NCBI GenBank assembly: GCA_928085145.1
Contig: OV725080.1
Coordinates: 33,652,128 to 33,716,127 of the forward strand
Length of the DNA: 64,000 bases
Reading direction: 5' to 3'
DNA from: Nezara viridula
Taxonomy: Eukaryota; Arthropoda; Insecta; Hemiptera; Pentatomidae
In this document: in pieces, positions 12,691 through 24,000 of the stretch
Layout of the letters: each line of letters opens with the position of its first letter
Numbering within the stretch: position 1 is the first letter of the stretch
Program-made: the position numbers and the translations under genes
Notes under the pieces: generated by a model
Seen by the model: the letters and a program-made list of their open reading frames with translations, nothing else
What the model was told of the DNA's origin: nothing
Databases searched by the model: none

Positions 12691-13477
12691 TCTATGTACA
12701 ATAAAAAATAAAACAACCAAAGATAAGTAAATTAAAAACACAACTTAACTTTTAATAGCGTATTAAGCAAATTCTTATATTTATTTGCAACCAATAATCG
12801 TCTTTATGATTGTATATTTGAGTAGCTCAGTATTAAAACAATAACCTTCAATTTTTGTAAAATAGCAGATTTTTTTATCCGATCCTAAGCTAATCATTTA
12901 TATTCATCTCAATGTGATCAATCTATTGTTATGCGTGAGTTTCAAACTAATAATATTCTAACCAAAATTTGTTAATTCTCATTCTATTTATCGTACAAGT
13001 CATTAACATATAATGTCAGGACATTCTGAAATTTTAAACAATTTTTCCGACACATTATTCTGACTGATGCGATATAACGTCCAACCCTTATTAATAACAT
13101 TCAAGTTTCAAAAGTAAACTATCAATGCAGTAAATCTGACCATAACGTATCTTTTTCACTGAAAGTATTTTAAATTTATTTTTAAACCTGTTAAATAATA
13201 CAAATAATTAATTATTTTTTGTACATTTTGATGATCAAGAAAGTTATAGTGTGCAATACATTATCTCTGAGTATGTCTTATGTTTAATTTATTTACTAGG
13301 AGTCCCAAAACATAGTATCAAACGGAAGTTCATGTGTAGAGCACCAAGAGGCTTACTCGAATATAAAGACTCATTGTAGATTCAGCTATAGACTAACCGT
13401 CCGAAATATGATTTTTTTTTTTTTTTTGTCAATCCTTTAATAAAAAAAAAAATATTGGTAACAAGAATTAGAATCAT

Positions 13478-14180
13478 TACTTGGCCCGTGCGAATAATTC
13501 GCAGAAAATTTTGTTTAGTGAAGATATAGCAAAACAATATGGGAATAAGTAGCTCATATGTATTATGTAAGGAAGGAATTAATATTCTTTCCTTGGTCGA
13601 TTACAATATTCTATTAAACATAATGGACAAAAATATTTGTAAAAATTGTTATGGTAAGACCTATTTTTAAACGCTGACTGGAAAGATAATAAAAGTAATA
13701 ACGAAAAAATAATGCCCCGATCATGGGATTTTCTAAATCATTAAAAAAAAATAAAATGTAAGAACAACCAAATGTCTTTAAGAAATAATAATTAAACTGT
13801 AGTAGACTATTTTACTCCGAAATGCAAAATCTTTAAACAGGAAGACATTATTAAGTATACCAAAACTAATGGACTGTATCTTTGTTAATAATTGTTCGAT
13901 TTAAACGAAATGTTTATTTGTTTTGTTGGTAATTTAGTAACCTTTTTAATTATCACTGGTACAATCCAAAAAAATGCATACTTTTTGAACTATTCGCAAA
14001 TAAAGTTTTTTTTTCTTCATTACTTTTTTCTCTGAAATTTCGGGCAAATAGAACTATTTTTCGCATGTGAAGGAGAAGAATATCTTCAAAATGTCTGGCC
14101 AATCATTGGATTCGATGAAGAATTGACCGAAGTTATGGCGTACAGACAAAAAAACAAGTTTTAGAAATAATATATAGGAT
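13478..14180 (+). repeat. Dispersed repeat with GCCCGTGCGAATAATTCGCA start
   Basis: It shares its start, GGCCCGTGCGAATAATTCGC, with the copy at 38057. Both contain matching blocks further on: a TTTAGTA core, TATTCGCAAATAAAGT, GAAATTTCGGG and GTGAAGGAGAAG. The start is itself a palindrome around ATTAAT-like sequence. No coding capacity is present. Outer limits are approximate. Confidence 0.5.
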
Positions 14181-15159
14181 TGATAAACATGCTTGATTTT
14201 TTTTTTTTTTTTTGTAATACATGTGAATGGTATACCTTTCAGATACAAAAGCAAAATCATGAATTCTTTATTGGTTTATTAAAAAAAGTCTTCATAATGT
14301 CAAACTTCCTACTCAATAAAAACACTATATCTTCCTAAATAATTTTTACAGTCGCATTGACGTTATAATGTCTTTTTATTGTTTGTTCTGCGTGTCCAAC
14401 TTTCTTTGGTGAGAATTGTCTCTTTTTGATAACCAGAGAAATGATCGACAAGAGTCTAGTTCGGAGCCCTTAGACAAGGCGAAATGTACTCTCTCCACGA
14501 TCAATCAATTTATTTCCAAACCTCCACAAGCCTACATCTAATAATTCATTGATATGTTCTAGCAAAACTCTATTTTTATCATTCCACAGAACACCACTTT
14601 GTATACCTGTGAAACCTCAACATTCATACTTATTCTTGGATCACTCATAATCCGTACCTGACATTTTCTTGAATGTCAAGAATAATACTATATGTACTGG
14701 TACTGATGTTAGTCCCGATGGAGAAGAAATAGCCCGACAGTCGAGACACATGGCCCTTTGAGTTCTGAAACGGATTACAAAAGAATTCGTAGTACTTAAA
14801 ATATCTGAAGGATAAAGCAGTGAGTCCTGCTTGGATTTTTATGAGATTAACGTAATTAGAAGATGTAGACATCTTGGATTTTGAGACTGTATTACCGGGC
14901 AATAAGGGTCTGTTGCGTGGTCACCACATCACAGAGACTATAGCTACATCGGTTTTTCACATTTTTTTTTTTTTGTTTACAGGTGATTTGTTTACGTCAA
15001 ACGAATTTCAAATTTAGTCAAATTGCGAATGAAATTAGAGTAGGCTAAAGAAACAATAAAAATACATTTCAATCTATATGGATTAAGCGTAAAATGTTGC
15101 AGGACTATTTAATTATTTCGTCGGTTCTACTGCCACTTGGTATTTATTAAGCAGGAGTA
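14181..15159. other. Unassigned stretch
   Basis: An 85-codon minus-strand frame at 14645-14902 has no recognisable domain. Nothing else here can be supported. Confidence 0.35.
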
Positions 15160-15360
15160 AAAAGACAAATTATAATTTTATTAAAGTCATTAGCCTTGTA
15201 GAAATTCATGAAACAGCTTTATATACTATTTTATTGAGTTCTACCAATGGTTAGTTTCTCTTCATGTTGTACATTTCATGTTATCAATTTCACATTTACT
15301 TATTGTATTTAATATGTAATACAGTTGTAAATTCCATTAAAATAATAAAAAATATATATA
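15160..15360 (+). repeat. Jockey-like LINE 3' tail
   Basis: It shares CTACCAATGGTTAGTTTCTC, TTTCATGTTAT, TTCACATTTACTTATTGTAT and GTAATACAGTTGTAAAT with the ends of the two longer Jockey-like copies (19250-19393 and 42180-42305). It is an extremely 5'-truncated copy. Confidence 0.6.
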
Positions 15361-16094
15361 TACTATTTGTTTAAATCTTTCCTGGACAATTATTGAACAA
15401 AGTCAACCAGATTTTTAAAATGTCTTCTAAATAATTTATTTAACCATTTCGCTCTTATTGGTGTTTGGCCTCCTGGCAGGAAATTATTACACTGCTACCT
15501 ATAGTGAACAGTTAAATCAGGGTAAGCGTGCCCCCATATTCTTGATAGCAACCATAAATGCTGTTTTTTATTGCTCAAGTTAGACTCACAAAAATAAAGT
15601 TCTACAACAATATCGTTTCTAAACACTGATAAAGTTAACACAGTAAACAAGTTATATAATTCAGGTACGATCATTTTCATGACATAATTTTAAATAAATA
15701 ATCTATATAAATACAATTAATCCAGTTTTATACAATTTCAAAATACAATTTAGTAGAAATTATGAGTTGGACTAATACAAAAAAATTATTAACATCAAAT
15801 ACATACTATCTCGAATGCCTTTTCATCAGAATATAGTCGCATCAAAAAAGCAAAAATCATTGTTTAACGTATCCTCAAAGCGTATACGGAACAGAAAAAG
15901 ATGGTGCAGTAACGTATCTCTCTTCGAAAATGAAAACAAAAAGAGGATTTTAAAAAGAGAACAAAAGTAAAAATTAATATATTTTTTTTAAAGAAATATT
16001 TAATTCTGACTGCAGCACTAGTCTAGCACTGTCTCAGAAAATTAATGCCAAAAATTTATATTTTTTTATTTCGAAATAAAGTCGTATTTAAGAG

Positions 16095-16480
16095 TTATAA
16101 TGGAACATAAAAACGAATCTGGATCGTTTTTCCACGACAAAAATTTCCTTGGCCTACTTTACTAGAAGCATCTTTGGGTTTTTGAAATTTATTATACATT
16201 ATAATTCATTCAACACAATTAGCAACATTGTTTCCTTATTTTACATTAAAAAAACAAAACAAATATATTGCTATATAATAACTTAGAAATCCATCCAGAG
16301 TAAAGTTAGAAAATATTAACATAAAAAAAAATAAAATTTTGCAAAATATGTTTTTCTCGGCTCCTAGGGCGCATTGGCAAGAACCATCGGATATGGGTCA
16401 AATATTTTTCATATGACCAAAAAAAGTTTCATTGAAATTGGTGACCCAACGTCCGTAACCTCCCCTTGTAAGTTTACAAA
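16095..16480 (+). repeat. Unnamed dispersed repeat, copy A
   Basis: Collinear with 42308-42585 (+) and 40815-41225 (-). Shared blocks are CGAATCTGGATCGTTTTT, GACAAAAATTTCCTTGGCC, TACTTTACTAGAAGC, TCTCGGCTCCTAGG, GGCAAGAACC and CGTCCGTAACC. No frame is evident. Three copies in one window suggest a high copy number in the genome. Confidence 0.65.
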
Positions 16481-16929
16481 ACTTTGAAAAAAATTGAAAT
16501 AAATAACGATAAGACTTAATAGATTTCACCAGTAGGAATGTTTCTGTTTTGTGTTCAAGAAAATTTTAAAACCCGAAAATCGATACTTTTGACTTCGTGT
16601 GCTTCACTTCAAACCCCACCGTACATATTTATTTTTGTAATAGTAGTTTTAAGATTGAAAAATAAATCAATCAGTACTATTTGAGGGGAATGATAACCAT
16701 CAGCAGTTTTTTGCTCCTAAACCCAAAACAACAACAAACCCCACCAAACAACAAAGCATTACTTATACAACTGTTAACTAGAATGAAATTAAGGTCCTAA
16801 AGTAATTCAGGATTTCATATGTAATTTTATTGTAACTATTACTTTTTACAGAAAGTTGTGAGTAAATTGATACTTCTCTGGGAACGAACCAGATACAGGG
16901 GAATACTTCTTAGTATAATAATATTCATT

Positions 16930-17105
16930 AGTATATTCATGGCCTGATTTATTTTTGTAATATTTGAATGTTTGATAAACAAAACTCATTAACTCCTTTC
17001 TCGTAAGGGTTACATAATTTAACATTGAAATATTCTAAAAAAAATTTATGAACACTGTTATAAATGTCCTTTGAAACAGATTGCAATAATTCTCAATAAA
17101 TCGGT
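16930..17105 (+). repeat. LINE 3' tail
   Basis: It shares TATAAATGTCCTTTGAAACAG, ATTGCAATAATTCTC and AATAAAT-type ending with 57700-57780. It lies just before a stretch (17140-17660) in which I see no recognisable gene. Confidence 0.35.
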
Positions 17106-17940
17106 TTAGCTACTGGAAAAAAAATATATATGTGTATAGGAATATATTAAAATAAAACTTTACTAAGTTCCACAAATGTTACAATATAAGGGCTACCAAA
17201 GACGTTACCTTTTGAAGCTCTTTTCCATCAGGATCCAATCTTTCAGAGCCAATCTCCTGCCATTAGATCGATTTTTAAAATAGGCGCCTTTTCAAGAAAT
17301 AACCAAGCCTTTCCCTCTCCTGGAACGAACTATTTCCACAATCACCATTTGCCCAAATAGAAATTGATCCCCACGAAGGCCAGGTTGCCCTTTTCCATTC
17401 AATCCTCTGTTTGCCCATTGAGCACTGAGCCCTCTGTTCCATTCAACTGACCGCTCGAGGGTTCTGTGATAGGTGAGCGATGTGGTAGCAGAAGGGTACA
17501 CATCGTTAATAATAAAAAGCTAGCGTCACAATGAGATCATTCCATTAGTAGTATTGCCACCTTCTATTATACCAGGCATGTTTTAAATGTCAAATTAATA
17601 ATATCATGAAATTACAACTGGTACATAATCTTGATGAACAGATTGTATTTTAGATAATAAACGTTACTTTGGACTCCACTTAGACAAACGTCTAACTTAA
17701 GACCCTCATACCAGACTGAAACGATAAGAAACCGCTCGACGTTTCCGACTACTCCAGCACTTACTAGACAAATGCTCCAAGCTCTCAGTCAATTACAAAA
17801 GACTCATATACATGACTACAATAAGACCTATTTGGACTTACGGAGTTGAACTATGAGGCTCCACTAAGGCATCGATTTCCCCTCGTATCGAATAATTACA
17901 ATCTAGAATCCTTCATAAAATCCTCACTGCTCCTTTCTTT

Positions 17941-19058
17941 TGCTATGTATTGTAAAGACCGCCGGTGGTATTCATTTAATTATTTTAAAGGTATAAATAA
18001 ATAAATATCATAAGTGCCAATATCTGGCGCTACCTGAGCGAGGGTAACGACCAACAAGCCCAACCTTTTGGTAAGTGGTAATAAAAACCTTTAAGAAACA
18101 CCGACCAAGACCGACAACTGAGTGTTTAAACAGGATCCCGAAAAACCTTTTCACACCTTCCACCAGAAATACGTAAATCTGTACCTGCTGCTTTACCTTG
18201 GCCTGGGGGAGAGGGCGTGGTCATCCCTTAGGCTAGGAATATTCAGCCAATCAGGAAAAAGACTACCAAAAGAGAGGGGGATGAAGAAAGGTGGGAAATA
18301 GAGAATTAGGACTGAGGACTTCCTTTTGGGACTCAGAGGAGGAGACTTCTTTTTGGGACTCAGAGGAGGAGACTTCTTTTTGGGACTCAGCGGAGGGGAC
18401 TTCAAGCGGGGGAGTCGAGGGAGGAAGACGAAGACAGGGGGAGAGAGCAGAAGGACGGACTAGACGCTGAAGGAGAGCAGAGACAGGGAATCCAGATATG
18501 ACGGATAGAAACACCTAGAAACACTATGAAGTACCAGCTAAGTGGTAACAAGCATTTAGTTATACTAATGTAAATTTGTGTTGGCAACCATACATCATTA
18601 ATTAATATAGTCAATATAACACATGTAACTTTAATCAAACATCAAGCATTCTCCTCTAGTATGATTCTCAACTATTCATTATGTATAGAGGTTTAGTTAT
18701 TATTTTGTATATAGATGTTTTTGGTTTTATTTAAGCTTGTAAATATAATAGTTAGTAAACCAACGTAGTACTTTTACCATCTACCTTGCATGCCACCAGT
18801 TAGATATAGAACAAATAGTAAATTTAAAAACATGATACCTTTAGAAAGGAAATCCAATAAAAATTATATGATTCAATCTAGGATACTATAGTAGGGGGTC
18901 TGTGGTATCTTACCTTTAAATACCTAATTAATATATTTTTCTGTAGATCGGTTCCCTTCTGGAACCGATATGAATACAAATATAACTATTAAATACAAAT
19001 AAATGTGGTTCCTGGAACCCCCTACTCGCCGTAGAAACGCGAGGCCAGGAACATAGCA
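17941..19058. mobile_element. Solo-LTR-like insertion (1118 bp) nested in Jockey copy A
   Basis: The insert starts TGCTATGT and ends ACATAGCA, an 8-bp perfect inverted repeat of the TG...CA type that bounds LTRs. It is flanked by a 4-bp direct repeat CTTT (17937-17940 and 19059-19062). Removing it restores collinearity with Jockey copy B. There is no primer site, polypurine tract or coding domain, so a solo LTR left by recombination fits best. The 4-bp duplication points to a Ty3/gypsy or BEL/Pao relative. Inside are tandem 27-bp repeats at 18317-18404. A short non-autonomous LTR element is the alternative. Confidence 0.7.
18317..18404 (-). repeat. 27-bp tandem repeat inside the solo LTR
   Basis: Units begin GACTTC at 18317, 18344, 18371 and 18398, a period of exactly 27 bp, with three full units and a partial fourth. 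Because 27 is a multiple of three, both minus-strand frames stay open and give a serine/proline/lysine repeat (SPPLSPKKK). I regard this as composition and not as a gene. Confidence 0.85.
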
Positions 19059-19589
19059 CTTTGTCACAAATAAAATCATCCATAACGGCCTTAATGTTCC
19101 TTATGTTTCTGACCTGGCCCAATCCAGATACCTATCCTTCCATAACACACTTCATAACCATCCAAACCCTCTTGTTTCTAACCCTGCTTCCTCTTCGATC
19201 CCTGATAACCCTCCGAGGCGTCTGAAAAGAAGATGGCCTCGAGATCTCATTTTGTAAATACATTTTTAGAGTGCTACCAGTGGATAGTTTCTCAATAAGT
19301 AGTTTCATGTTATTATACTCTTTTGTTCACATTTACTGAATGTATTTTTATTTGTAATACAGTTATAAATATCATCAATAAAAAAAAAAAAAAGATAAAA
19401 AACTCCAAGATTGCTTTTCAAATTCTCAATTATAAAAATAATAATGTGCGACAGGCTGATCTTAACTAAATCGCCCTAAAAATTTGTTCTTCTTAACAAA
19501 TAGAGAATATCCACTATATAGATGGCGATGCGACGTGAGGACCTCGCGACCCAATGATCGATCCATGGTTACTGTTACAGAATAAATAA

Positions 19590-19660
19590 ATACCTGTCAC
19601 AGCCGGGCTTGAAACTCGTGATCAGGAACATAGTGCCTTACTGATCTGTCCGGCTTCCTA
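19590..19660 (-). repeat. tRNA-derived SINE head (probable)
   Basis: The reverse complement reads GCCGGACAGATCAGTAAGGC, then CACGAGTTTCAAGCCCGGC, followed by a TATTTATTTATT tail. Spacing and sequence approximate the A box and B box of a tRNA-type internal promoter, and the ends GCCGG/CCGGC could pair as an acceptor-like stem. It is too diverged to be a working tRNA gene. Confidence 0.4.
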
Positions 19661-19727
19661 CGATACCATTGAGTGAAAATTCTATTCATATGAAGAAATA
19701 TATATATATCTTACGGCTCAATCTAGG

Positions 19728-19730
<3 letters not shown>

Positions 19731-19765
<35 letters not shown>
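19731..19765. repeat. (TA)n tract beside an inverted repeat arm
   Basis: TA repeats directly follow a 23-bp sequence at 19708-19730 whose exact reverse complement occurs at 25987-26009. Confidence 0.9.
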
Positions 19766-19767
<2 letters not shown>

Positions 19768-20535
19768 TCCGTCCTACGCATTCAATCTCCTTCAATTCAA
19801 GTCATCTATCCACTCCCTCTCCACAAGATCTCGTCCTTCCGACCTTTATACCCCTTTCCACAAATCGGCCTCATTTCAACACTCCTTTATTGTCCGATCC
19901 ACCACATTTTGGAATTCCATCCCACTTAAAATCCGCCATGCACCATCCTTATCCACATTTAAAACCCTCCTTTTCCAATTCCTCCTTACAATTCAATCAG
20001 ACGCTGGGTAGCCCATATTGTACTATTATACTATTGTTGCATTGTATGTATGTATATGTGTATGTATGTATATGTATATATATATATATTAATATATGTA
20101 TATTGTATATATACTATTGTACTATTATTGTATTCTCACTATTATTGTATTATTGGGTGTATATATTGTGTATGTACGATTACACTATTATTGTATTTCG
20201 ATTATACTATTATGTTCTACGAACATACTACTATTACTATAACATCTTTATTATTATCTGTCGCTCATTTATAATTTCATAGCGTATTGTGTATAGCAAC
20301 TATTTTGCAGTATTAGGACATTATTTCTCATATTATGGCTTCCGATATCTGTACAGTTATGTAAACACTTCTTTTATCCCTTATTTTTTAGTTGTTTTTT
20401 TTGTTTGTTTGTTTGTTTTTGTTTATTGTAATATACATTTTGGCCAGATGTAATGTTTAATTTTATGTACAATATTGTTATTCTCAAGGGACGTAGTCCC
20501 AGAATAAAGTTGATTCTTCTATCTATCTATCTATA
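19766..20535 (+). pseudogene. CR1-like LINE 3' end
   Basis: The start encodes the last part of a LINE reverse transcriptase, including FIVRSTTFWNSIPLKIR and a terminal TFKTLLFQFLL, the layout common at the C-terminus of CR1/Jockey-type RTs. A long AT-rich 3' UTR follows. It ends with GGGACGTAGTCCCAGAATAAA and a (TCTA)n/TA tail, CR1-style rather than poly-A. The LTR retrotransposon is inserted at the end of this tail. The copy is 5'-truncated and non-functional. Confidence 0.6.
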
Positions 20536-20541
20536 TATATA

Positions 20542-20725
20542 ACTTATGCGACTTTGAACTCAAACGATAAAAAAAAAGGAGAAAAGGGGCTGTTAAATGA
20601 CTCACACGGCTTCAGAAACAATACTGCTTTATTTGTGAAGTAATCCTTCTTATATACACTTTAGAGCTTTGTTTACATACCAGGAAGGTATTAAGGCTGA
20701 TACTGCCCGACTCCTGTCCTTATCT
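20542..20725 (-). repeat. 3' LTR of the Ty3/gypsy element
   Basis: 184 bp, identical base for base to 25785-25968. In element orientation it starts AGATAAGG and ends GCATAAGT, so it lacks the usual TG...CA ends. It carries a TATA-box-like GTATATAAG (plus-strand 20645-20657 region) and an AATAAA at plus-strand 20628-20633. Confidence 0.93.
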
Positions 20726-20736
20726 CCCCCCCACCA
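20726..20736 (-). promoter_or_regulatory. Polypurine tract
   Basis: On the minus strand TGGTGGGGGGG lies immediately upstream of the 3' LTR, the position where plus-strand DNA priming occurs in Ty3/gypsy elements. Confidence 0.85.
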
Positions 20737-21064
20737 GTTTACGAAAAGCCTTTCGAAAACTTTTAATTCTCGAGTGACGTGAACTGTATCAGCCTCACCA
20801 CCTTGTTTCCTGTACGCTCAATACAATAATAATATATAAAAAAAAAATACAAAATATCATAATAATAGCAACAAATACACTTCTTTTCGCTTAAAACTAC
20901 AACACAAAATATACAATAATGCAAAAACGGTTTTCTTAAAAAAAAACATACAATGGAATTAAAAAAAACACAGCACTTTTTCCTATATACAACTCTTTTT
21001 ACAATGAAACACAATAGCTAAAAAAAACTTTTCTGTGTGCAGGAAAGAGGGCACCACGGTTCAT
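20737..21064 (-). other. Untranslated region between pol and 3' LTR
   Basis: AT-rich and without an envelope-like frame. The small frames on either strand have no recognisable domain. Confidence 0.7.
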
Positions 21065-24000
21065 TTATTCTTTTTCTGCCCCTACAAACGGGAGTTTCAA
21101 TTGCTCGATATGAACTGTGCGTCTCTTTTTAGGCTCCTTCATACTCTCTATCGTCACCAAATTATGTTCCCTGATGGCAACCACCCTGAATGGGCCCTCA
21201 TATCGCGTCAATTCCTTCCCTCGATTCGTTCCCCTTCTCCGGTACACAATAGTCCCGATTTTCAAGTCCCCCATTTGGTCGCGTAGTCTTAGATTCTCTC
21301 TACCTACCCTCTTCGTCTTTTCCCTTTCTATTCTCCTTCGTACCGTATCCCACGTCTTCTTTAACTCCACCCTATTATTACCTACTTGTTCGGCCACGTG
21401 GTCGTCAATCGCCGTTTCCGCGCAATCCCGTCTTCGTTCCCGCATCCCAAACAGTACCTCGAAGGGTGAGAACCCAGTTACGGAATGGATTGAATGATTA
21501 TACGCTATTATCGCCTTTTTCATCGCAATGTCGGGCTCCAATCCTTTTTCTCCCTGATACACGCGTATATGGTCGCTCAAGGTACTGTGTAGCCGCTCGA
21601 TGCTACCTCTGCTCTTGGGGTGCCCTGGTGTATTGAAATGCCAGTTTATCTCTAAGCGTTTTGCCTCCTCCCTCATTGCGGTATTATCAAATTCTCTTCC
21701 TCCATCCGAGGAGACTCTCTCCGGTACCCCATAAAATTGCATCCATGTTTGGATGGCTTCTAAAACTGCATCGGACGACCTCTCCAATATCCGGTATGCC
21801 ATAGCAAGTTTGCTAAAAGTATCGATCATGGTTACCCACTTATACCCTCTCCATGTGAAAGTGTCGATCTGGAGATCTTGCAATGGTGCGTCTCCCGTGG
21901 GTGTCTCTTCCTGTCTTCCCTGAGGCGGGTGTCTGTCGTACTTCGTGCGCATACACACCTCACATGTTCCAATTGTTTCTTGTATGGTCTTCCTCATTCC
22001 CCACCAAAAGTATTTCCTGCGCAGTGCCTGTAAGGTTTCGTTCACTCCCCTATGGTTCGTCTTCCCCTGGTGATATGCAAGAGTCACCTCCTTTTGCCGT
22101 TCCTCGTCCGTTATCGTCTCCACCATATATCTGCATCGGACAAATATTCTATCTATTCCGATTTTTTCGGACCTCCACATCCTCTTAATCTTTTCCCATA
22201 TTGTGGCGTTTCCCACATAGAGATGATTTGTCTTCCCTGGCTCCGATGCATCCTTCAGCGCCCTGCAGATCTGATCCTCACGCACCCCTGGTTGCGACCA
22301 GACCGTGTGAACCTTACTTCTACCGTAGCGGCTGTAGTCGATTTTCATCATACCCGCCGCCCTAGTCTTCCAGATGACCTGGTGACGCTTATCGTTGATG
22401 ATCTCATCAATTTCTTCTATCTCTGCTGGCCTCTCCTCCGCCGAGCTCTCCTCTTCGGGGGACTCCTCTTCCTGCCGTCCATCTCTCGTACCGTCCTCCC
22501 CTTCCCTTTCCGGTGTCCATTCACTCAGGAACTGTCGAACATCACGCGATGGTCCACCACTGTCTTCCTCGATTGCATTCACTACTATGGCTCTCGACAG
22601 CCAATCGGCCACCACATTCTCCCTTCCTGGCTTATACACTATTTCAATATTATATTGGCCGAGAAATTCCTTCCATCGCGCGACTCTCGCAGAGGATTCT
22701 TTTAATTTCCCAACCCATTGAAGGGGCCTGTGATCGGTGTGGACTCTGAACTTCCTTCCGAATACGTAAGGCCGAAAATGATCAATAGCCCACACTATCG
22801 CGAGCAATTCCCTCTCCAAAGCGCTAAATCTCGTCTCAGCCTCGGTAAGGCGTCTACTCGCGTATGCTATGGGCTGCTCTCCACCTACTCCATCCTGCGA
22901 CAGTACTGCTCCCAGCGCATACTCGCTGGCATCCGTGGTGATCGTGAACTGCTTACTGAAGTCCGGAAACGCTAATACCGGTTCTGTTTGTAAACGGTCC
23001 ATACACTTCCTAATGTTCTGTTCCATTACTGGTGTCACGATCATCTTAGCCCCCTTTTTCAGCAGATTATTGATCGGGACCAGGTACTCTGCCATTTCCG
23101 GCACAAACCTCCTATAATAATTAAGCGTTCCAAGGAGCCTCCTGATTCCTTTAACATCTCGCGGAACCGCCATTCGCCTAATAGCCTCTACCTTCTCCGC
23201 GTCCGGCCTAACCCCGTCCTTCGAAATTGTGTGGCCTAAAAAATTAATCCGCTCTTGTCCTAATAGGGATTTCTCTCTGGATAACTTTAGACCAAAACAG
23301 CGCAACCTCTCGAATACGTTTCGCAGGTGTTCCACGTGATCCCCTTCCGTCTTGCTAAATACCAACAAGTCGTCCATATAGACCTGACATACGGTTTCAT
23401 CCAACCCTCTTAAGAATTCGTCCATTAAGCGCTGAAAGGTTATCGGAGCATTCTTTAGTCCAAACGGCATCCGGGTGAACTCGTAATGCCCCCTTTCGAA
23501 TGTGAATGCTGTTTTATGCTGATCCTTCGGGTGCATCTTTATTTGGTGATAACCAGCTTTGAGGTCCAGAGTACTAAATATCACCGCCCCACTCAGCCTG
23601 TCCAATATGTCCTCGAATCTCGGGATCGGGTATTTTTCGGCTATCGTGTTCTCATTTAGCTTCCGATAATCTATTACCACTCGGTACTTCTCTTCTGTCT
23701 CGCCCGGCACTCCCTTTTTCCTCACCGCCCACAACGGACTGTTGTATGGAGAGGTGCTGTTGACTATTATACCCTGCTTTTTCAAATTCTCTAATTCTTC
23801 CCGAATATGCTGTCTAAGTGCTTGTGGATATCGCTTCTCCTTCACGTATGACACCCGCTCCTGCTTTAGTGGTATTTCGTGGACTGTCCTTCCCGTTACA
23901 CCTAGTATCTCTCCCTCCTTGAAGAAGATATCCTCGTATTCTACTCTTATGGCCTTCCTCCAATCCTCGACTCGATTTACCGCTCCTATCCGCGCCTTCG

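Larger units (their letters stand above)
17665..19393 (+). mobile_element. Jockey-like LINE copy A, split by an LTR insertion
   Basis: The 3' part of a Jockey-type LINE in two pieces, 17665-17940 and 19059-19393. The first piece encodes, with stops, the post-RT region beginning YFGLHLDKRL and continuing PIWTYGVEL, typical of Jockey ORF2 after the catalytic domain. The second continues collinearly (compare 41998-42305) to a poly-A tail at about 19380-19393. The copy is 5'-truncated and was dead or near-dead before the 1118-bp insertion at 17941-19058. Copy B at 41650 shows the unbroken arrangement. Confidence 0.75.

Noticed and set aside
18193..18638. Ser/Pro/Lys-repeat minus-strand frames
   Set aside because: They arise from a 27-bp tandem repeat inside a solo LTR; the length being a multiple of three keeps frames open without implying a protein.
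19590..19660. A tRNA gene
   Set aside because: A- and B-box-like strings are present, but no anticodon arm or full cloverleaf can be drawn; a SINE head fits better.
20737..21064. An envelope gene in the LTR element
   Set aside because: Only about 330 bp of AT-rich sequence lies between pol and the 3' LTR, too short and without signal peptide or fusion-protein features.
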